Positions 58,440 through 64,000 of a stretch of DNA of 64,000 nt are shown piece by piece. The stretch is from contig JAEWOJ010000018.1 of NCBI GenBank assembly GCA_023399815.1, forward strand, positions 1-64,000, in the 5' to 3' direction. A program made the translations under genes and the position numbers. The notes under the pieces are model-generated. The model had not been told where the DNA came from. It ran no database searches and saw nothing but the letters and a program-made list of their open reading frames with translations. Origin of the DNA: Pseudomonadota bacterium (GTDB lineage: Bacteria; Pseudomonadota; Gammaproteobacteria; Xanthomonadales; Xanthomonadaceae). Each line of letters begins with the position of its first letter. Within the stretch, counting starts at the first letter, position 1.

Positions 58440-58988
58440 CTATCCCGCCGCGCGCTTGCGCCAGGCGGGGATGACGTCGAGCTGGACCTGGTCGTTGAGG
58501 ATCTGCACTTCGCCGTCCTGGATCAGCACGCTCCAGCGCATCGCCCGCTGGATCTGCTGGCCCCAGCGCTCGACGAATCCGGCGTCCAGGTCCACCACCG
58601 AGAGGTTGCTGAAGCGGGCCAGGCCCTTGCCCTGCTTCTGCCACCAGATGTCCGAGGCGTTGCCGCCGTAGTTGACCACCTGCACCTGGCGGCTGCGGTT
58701 GCTGGCCTTGCGCACGCGCGATTCGTCCGGATGGCCCAGGTCGATCCACTGCAGGATGTCGCCGGTGTAGTCGTGCTGCCACAGGTCCGGTTCGTCGTCG
58801 GTGCTCAGGCCGCGGCCGAACTCCAGGCGGTCGTCGGCGTTCAGCGCGAAGGCGAGCAGGCGCACCATCAGGCGCTCGTCGGTCTCGGAGGGATGCTGGG
58901 CCAGGGTCAGGTGGTGGGTCGCGTAGTAGCCGCGGTCCATGTCGCTGATCTGCAGCTCGGCCTTGCGGATGGTGGCGGTGAGGGCCAT
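58440..58988 (-). CDS. yaeQ: YaeQ family protein
   Basis: A 182-residue protein of the YaeQ family, which has a PD-(D/E)XK nuclease-like fold without proven activity. ALTATIRKAELQISDMDRGY and TLAQHPSETDERLMVRLLAF are typical. The start at 58988 drops five residues of a longer frame. It is upstream of the flavoprotein and probably in the same operon. Confidence 0.92.
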   Translation of the reverse strand: MALTATIRKAELQISDMDRGYYATHHLTLAQHPSETDERLMVRLLAFALNADDRLEFGRGLSTDDEPDLWQHDYTGDILQWIDLGHPDESRVRKASNRSRQVQVVNYGGNASDIWWQKQGKGLARFSNLSVVDLDAGFVERWGQQIQRAMRWSVLIQDGEVQILNDQVQLDVIPAWRKRAAG

Positions 58989-59048
58989 GGGATCACGGGG
59001 CAAAGACCGCCATTCTACTGCGCGGCCGTGCGGCCGGTGTCGCGCACC

Positions 59049-59522
59049 TCAGCGCTGCCGCGCCAGCCACTGGTCGAGCCGGGCGGCGAAGGCCTGGCGG
59101 TCGCGCGCATGCAGGCTGGCCGGGCCGCCGGTCTGGACGCCGGCGCCGCGCAGTTCGGCCATGAAGTCACGTATCGACAGCCGCTCGGCGATGCTGTCGG
59201 GGCTGAACGGCTCGCCGCGCGGATCGAGCGCGGCGGCGCCCTTGGCCAGCACGCGCGCGGCCAGCGGGATGTCCTGGGTAACGACCAGGTCGCCGGCGGC
59301 GACGCGCTCGGCGATCGCATCGTCGGCCACGTCCGGGCCACCGGCGACCTGCATGGCGCGGATGAAGCGCGAGGAGGGCGTCTGCAGCCAGCGGTTGGCG
59401 ACCAGGATCACCTCGACCCGGGTGCGCTCGGCGGCACGGTACAGGATGTCGCGGATGACGGCGGGGCAGGCGTCGGCGTCGACCCAGATGCGGGGCGAGG
59501 GGGCGGGGACGGTGGATTCCAT
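59049..59522 (-). CDS. YaiI/YqxD family (DUF188) protein
   Basis: A 157-residue protein. The signature [20 protein letters not shown] and [20 protein letters not shown] mark the DUF188 family, a PIN-like fold with conserved acidic residues. No function is established. The start at 59522 removes 23 unsupported residues. It is divergent from the cold-shock gene. Confidence 0.92.
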   Translation of the reverse strand: MESTVPAPSPRIWVDADACPAVIRDILYRAAERTRVEVILVANRWLQTPSSRFIRAMQVAGGPDVADDAIAERVAAGDLVVTQDIPLAARVLAKGAAALDPRGEPFSPDSIAERLSIRDFMAELRGAGVQTGGPASLHARDRQAFAARLDQWLARQR

Positions 59523-59591
59523 GCCGCGCAGTCTAGCCGCTGGGGCCGCCGGCCACGGGTGGGAGGAAGCGCCCGGAAGACGCCAAGCCAA

Positions 59592-59837
59592 TGAATTTGG
59601 CGGATTTGTTGACCCGGCCGGCCTCCTCCGGGCGGATGAATGCGGTACTTGTCGCTTTTTGGCGGAAAGCCGCGTATCTTTCGTCCCACTGTGCTTGCAA
59701 GGGTCACCGTGAATCGTGGCCTGATGCAGCTGATCTCACCGATCCGCTCATCGTTCCGTTTTACCAACGCCTGCAACTCAGTCTCGGCCCCGATCCCGGC
59801 GGCTGCGATTTCCAATCAATAGTTCCAGGAGTTTGTA
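59592..59837 (+). promoter_or_regulatory. Promoter and likely long leader of the cold-shock gene
   Basis: About 245 bp separate the DUF188 gene from the cold-shock start. The region is less GC-rich than its surroundings and holds short stems such as GGCGGAAAGCC. Cold-shock genes commonly have long structured leaders. A -35/-10 pair cannot be fixed with confidence. AGGAG lies seven bases before the ATG. Confidence 0.45.
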
Positions 59838-60047
59838 ATGTCTGAGCGTCAGACCGGCACGGTGAAGTGGTTCAACGATGCCAAGGGTTTCGGTTTCATC
59901 ACCCCGGAAAGCGGTCCGGACCTGTTCGTGCACTTCCGCGCCATCCAGGGCACCGGCTTCAAGTCGCTGCAGGAAGGCCAGAAGGTGAGCTTCGTCGCCG
60001 TGCAGGGCCAGAAGGGCATGCAGGCTGACCAGGTGCAGGCGCTGTAA
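59838..60047 (+). CDS. cspA: Cold-shock domain protein
   Basis: A 69-residue single-domain RNA chaperone. It has [14 protein letters not shown] (RNP1) and DLFVHFRAI (RNP2), both RNA-binding motifs complete. Length is exactly that of the CspA family. It is a single-gene unit with a terminator 30 bp downstream. Confidence 0.96.
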   Translation: MSERQTGTVKWFNDAKGFGFITPESGPDLFVHFRAIQGTGFKSLQEGQKVSFVAVQGQKGMQADQVQAL

Positions 60048-60076
60048 TCCAGCCCCGCAACCGCAAGGTCGCCACG

Positions 60077-60107
60077 ACGCCGGAAGCGAAAGCTTCCGGC
60101 GTTTTTT
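60077..60107 (+). terminator. Intrinsic terminator of the cold-shock gene
   Basis: ACGCCGGAAGC and GCTTCCGGCGT form a perfect 11-bp stem over GAAA, followed by a run of six T. It is a very strong Rho-independent terminator. Confidence 0.92.
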
Positions 60108-60182
60108 GTTGCTGCCATTTTGTTTGGTGGCGCTTGATTGGCGAGCGGAGCTTGGTCTTCCTTGTCTCGCGGCCAAGCTCAT

Positions 60183-60454
60183 GAGGCTTCGCCCCCGACC
60201 CTCACCCCAACCCCTCTCCCGGAGGGAGAGGGGCTTTGCTTCCGCTGCGCACGCAAGCCGTACCTTCTCTCGCCCTGGAGGGAGAGGGGCTTTGAACGTC
60301 ACGGCTCATTGCGCGGCCGCTTTTCCCTTCTCCCCTTGGGAGAAGGTGCCCCGCAGGGGCGGATGAGGGTACGGGCAAAGCCTCTTGCATCCAGGTATCG
60401 AAGGGGCTTCGCCCCGACCCTCACCCCAACCCCTCTCCCGGAGGAAGAGGGGCT
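60183..60454. repeat. Mosaic palindromic repeat (copy 7), double unit
   Basis: Two units in tandem: the first contains CACCCCAACCCCTCTCCCGG with AGGGAGAGGGG, and the second CCCTTCTCCCCTTGGGAG, GCAGGGGCGGATGAGGGT, GGGCTTCGCCCCGACCCTCA and CCCCTCTCCCGGAGGAAGAG. It fills most of the 454-bp gap between the cold-shock gene and selO. I see no gene in the gap. Confidence 0.85.
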
Positions 60455-60501
60455 TTATACGGCTCGGGCTGCATTCCGGCGGCGCGGTCTATGCTTGAGG
60501 C

Positions 60502-62067
60502 ATGACACTCACCATGTTCGACAACCGTTTCCTGCGCGAGCTGCCCGGCGATGGCGAAACCGGATCGCGCCGCCGCGAGGTCCTGGGCGCGGCCTGGTCG
60601 CAGGTGATGCCCACGCCGGTGGCCGCGCCGCGGCTGCTGGCGTATTCGCCCGAGGTGGCGGCGATGCTGGGCTTCGATGCGGAAACCGTGCAGGCGCCGG
60701 GTTTCGCCGAGGTGTTCGGCGGCAACGCGCTGTACGCGGGCATGCAGCCGTGGGCGGCCAACTATGGCGGGCACCAGTTCGGGCATTGGGCCGGGCAACT
60801 GGGCGATGGCCGCGCCATCTCCCTCGGCGAACTGCTGGCCGACGGCCGGCGCTGGGAACTGCAGCTCAAGGGGGCAGGGCCGACGCCCTATTCGCGCGGC
60901 GCCGATGGCCGCGCGGTGCTGCGCTCGTCGATCCGCGAATTCCTGTGCTCCGAGGCCATGCATCATCTGGGCGTGCCGACCACGCGTGCGCTGAGCCTGG
61001 CCGCCACCGGCGAAACGGTGGTGCGCGACATGTTCTACGACGGCCACCCGCGCGCCGAGCCGGGTGCGGTGGTGTGTAGGGTGGCGCCCTCGTTCATCCG
61101 TTTCGGCAGTTTCGAGCTGCCGTCCGCGCGTGGCGACCTGGCGCTGCTGCGGCAGCTGGTGGATTTCTGCATCGACCGCGATTTCGACCACGATTTTCGG
61201 CACCTGCCACCCGGCCCGTCGCGCGATGGCGACTGGTTCGCCGGGATCTGCACGCGCACCGCGACGATGGTCGCGCAGTGGATGCGGGTGGGCTTCGTGC
61301 ACGGGGTGATGAACACCGACAACATGTCCGTCCTCGGCCTGACCATCGACTACGGCCCGTATGGCTGGGTGGAGGACTACGACCCGGACTGGACGCCCAA
61401 CACCACCGACGCGCAGGGCCGCCGCTACCGCTTCGGCACGCAGATGCAGGTGGCGTACTGGAACCTGGTCCGGCTTGCGCAGGCGTTGTCGCCGTTGTTC
61501 GAGGAGACTGCGCAGCTGCAGGCGGGGCTGGATGCCTTCCAGGCGCATTTCGCCGCGGAAGATCGCCGGCACCTGCTCGCCAAGCTCGGCCTGGGCGACT
61601 ACCGCGCGGGCGACGAGGCGCTGATGGCGCAGTTCCAGAAGCTGCTGCACGAAGGCGAGATGGACATGACCCTGGCGTTCCGTGCGCTGGCGGGGATCGA
61701 TCCTCGCCAACCGGATGCGGCCGCGCTGGAAGAAGCCTTCTATTCGCCGGAGCGCCGCGCACGGGTGATGCCGGACCTGCTCGACTGGCTGCAGCGCCAT
61801 GCCGCGCGCGTGCGCGATGCCGGCCTGCCGGCCGAAGCGCGGCGCCGCATCATGCAGGCCGCCAACCCGAAATACGTGCTGCGCAACTGGCTGGCGCAGC
61901 AGGCCATCGACCGCGCCGAGCAGGGCGATGCCGCCGGCATCGTCGAACTGCTGGACGTGCTGCGGCACCCCTATGACGAACAACCCGGCCGCGAGGCGTT
62001 CGCGCGCCGGCGCCCGGAATGGGCGCGCGAGCGCGCCGGCTGTTCGATGCTCTCGTGCAGTTCCTGA
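60502..62067 (+). CDS. selO: Protein adenylyltransferase SelO (YdiU)
   Basis: A 521-residue pseudokinase-fold enzyme that transfers AMP to proteins. The typical opening is [12 protein letters not shown], followed by [18 protein letters not shown] and [20 protein letters not shown]. The catalytic region is [20 protein letters not shown]. It ends with the conserved CSMLSCSS tail, where eukaryotic SelO has selenocysteine and bacteria have cysteine. It is upstream of apt in the same direction. Confidence 0.96.
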   Translation: MTLTMFDNRFLRELPGDGETGSRRREVLGAAWSQVMPTPVAAPRLLAYSPEVAAMLGFDAETVQAPGFAEVFGGNALYAGMQPWAANYGGHQFGHWAGQLGDGRAISLGELLADGRRWELQLKGAGPTPYSRGADGRAVLRSSIREFLCSEAMHHLGVPTTRALSLAATGETVVRDMFYDGHPRAEPGAVVCRVAPSFIRFGSFELPSARGDLALLRQLVDFCIDRDFDHDFRHLPPGPSRDGDWFAGICTRTATMVAQWMRVGFVHGVMNTDNMSVLGLTIDYGPYGWVEDYDPDWTPNTTDAQGRRYRFGTQMQVAYWNLVRLAQALSPLFEETAQLQAGLDAFQAHFAAEDRRHLLAKLGLGDYRAGDEALMAQFQKLLHEGEMDMTLAFRALAGIDPRQPDAAALEEAFYSPERRARVMPDLLDWLQRHAARVRDAGLPAEARRRIMQAANPKYVLRNWLAQQAIDRAEQGDAAGIVELLDVLRHPYDEQPGREAFARRRPEWARERAGCSMLSCSS

Positions 62068-62099
62068 ATTTCCATCGACGATCCGATTCAAAGACCCCC

Positions 62100-62630
62100 A
62101 TGACGAACGCATACCCAGACTGGTCCGGCGCGATCCGCGACGTGGCCGATTTCCCCAGGCCCGGCATCGGTTTCAAGGACATCACGCCGCTGCTGGCCGA
62201 TGCCGCCGGTTTCCGCGCGGCGATCATGGCGATGGCCGATCCCTGGCGTGCGTCCGGGGTGCAGGCGGTGCTGGGCGTCGAGGCGCGCGGCTTCATCCTC
62301 GGCGCCGCGCTGGCCCTGGAACTGGGCGCTGGCTTCGTGCCGGTGCGCAAGCCGGGCAAGCTGCCCGGCGCCACCCTGATGCAGGAATACGCGCTGGAAT
62401 ACGGCAGCGACCGCATCGAGGTCTGCGCCGGCGCCATCGCGCCGGGCACGCGGGTGCTGCTGGTCGACGACGTGCTGGCGACCGGCGGCACGCTCGCCGC
62501 GGCGCTGCTGCTGGCGCATCGGCTCGCGGCCGAGGTGCTGGGCGCGGCGGTGCTGGTGGAACTGGACGGGCTGGGTGGTCGCCAGCGCTGGCCCGATGGC
62601 CTGCCGCTGCAGGCCACGCTGGTGTATTGA
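62100..62630 (+). CDS. apt: Adenine phosphoribosyltransferase
   Basis: A 176-residue purine-salvage enzyme that makes AMP from adenine and [38 protein letters not shown] and the PRPP motif [12 protein letters not shown] are all intact. The ATG at 62100 lies 32 bp after selO. Confidence 0.97.
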   Translation: MTNAYPDWSGAIRDVADFPRPGIGFKDITPLLADAAGFRAAIMAMADPWRASGVQAVLGVEARGFILGAALALELGAGFVPVRKPGKLPGATLMQEYALEYGSDRIEVCAGAIAPGTRVLLVDDVLATGGTLAAALLLAHRLAAEVLGAAVLVELDGLGGRQRWPDGLPLQATLVY

Positions 62631-62644
62631 GCGTGCCCCACCGC

Positions 62645-62712
62645 AGGAACGGCCTCAGCCGCGATGGGGCTTCATCGGGAAAGCCCGGTCGCGACTGGCG
62701 TCGCTCCTACAG
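62645..62712. repeat. GTAG-type repeat, one arm degenerate
   Basis: The right arm TCGCGACTGGCGTCGCTCCT plus ACAG (62689-62712) is perfect. The left arm is diverged (CAGGAACGGCCTCAGCCGCG), and the centre keeps GGGGCTTCATCGGGAAAGCC. It lies between the convergent apt and dbpA genes. Confidence 0.75.
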
Positions 62713-62751
62713 GTCGCTCCCACGACAGGGGCGGGGAACGACACTACATCT

Positions 62752-64000
<1,249 letters not shown>

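Overview
The window is GC-rich chromosomal DNA from a gammaproteobacterium of the Xanthomonadaceae/Lysobacteraceae (Lysobacter, Pseudoxanthomonas, Stenotrophomonas or Xanthomonas relatives). Three things support this: the gene orders zwf-glk-pgl-edd-eda and sdhCDAB-sdhE-ygfX-lolC-lolD, the use of FabV as enoyl-ACP reductase beside a FimX-type c-di-GMP receptor, and many intergenic GTAG-type and 'CCCCTCTCCC / GGGAGAGGGG' palindromic repeats. The genus is an inference. I see no rRNA, tRNA, CRISPR array, insertion sequence or prophage.

Layout. 94-3261: a large secreted protein with a discoidin-like domain and an (alpha/alpha)6 glycosidase-like domain. 3351-5693: an unknown secreted protein, a DUF2789 protein and a TacAT-type toxin-antitoxin pair (DUF1778 antitoxin, GNAT toxin) behind an 11-bp direct repeat. 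5839-11921: a minus-strand Entner-Doudoroff operon (zwf, glk, pgl, edd, eda) that turns glucose into pyruvate and glyceraldehyde-3-phosphate. Divergent from it is a sugar-type ABC ATPase (12214-13308). 13319-20667: ygfZ on the minus strand, then a respiratory block with an SDHAF4-like factor, sdhC, D, A, B, sdhE and ygfX, followed by a lipoprotein-release permease and its ATPase. 20802-31298: housekeeping genes (DUF6491-like lipoprotein, yggX-mutY, ftsY, a small flagellar-rod-like protein, htpG, rsmD-coaD, a lipoprotein, a YfhL-type ferredoxin overlapping ggt).

31299-35251: a metallo-beta-lactamase-fold hydrolase, then a lower-GC accessory cassette (HxlR regulator, NTF2-like protein, short-chain dehydrogenase, broken LysR gene) ending against upp. 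35923-44787: a small secreted protein and a LysR regulator divergent from an RND efflux operon (membrane fusion protein, RND pump, short-chain dehydrogenase, outer-membrane factor) whose layout matches Stenotrophomonas SmeVWX without its first dehydrogenase gene. 45047-47091: a class III aminotransferase divergent from an Lrp/AsnC regulator. 47397-53244: queA, tgt, yajC, secD, secF (queuosine modification and Sec export). 53662-62630: fabV, a FimX-like protein, a flavoprotein, yaeQ, a DUF188 protein, a cold-shock protein, selO and apt. The right edge cuts a dbpA-type RNA helicase.

The most unusual material is intergenic. A mosaic repeat family occurs seven times, including once inside the Entner-Doudoroff operon. 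A tandem duplication of about 129 bp includes the 3' end of yggX, and the GTAG end of the repeat supplies the yggX stop codon. A large nested inverted repeat lies just upstream of queA. A good sigma-32 promoter match lies before htpG, and candidate operators lie before the toxin-antitoxin pair, the efflux regulator, the Lrp gene and zwf. No wholly novel multi-gene system is evident. The accessory cassette at 32.5-34.5 kb and the repeats are the best targets for follow-up.
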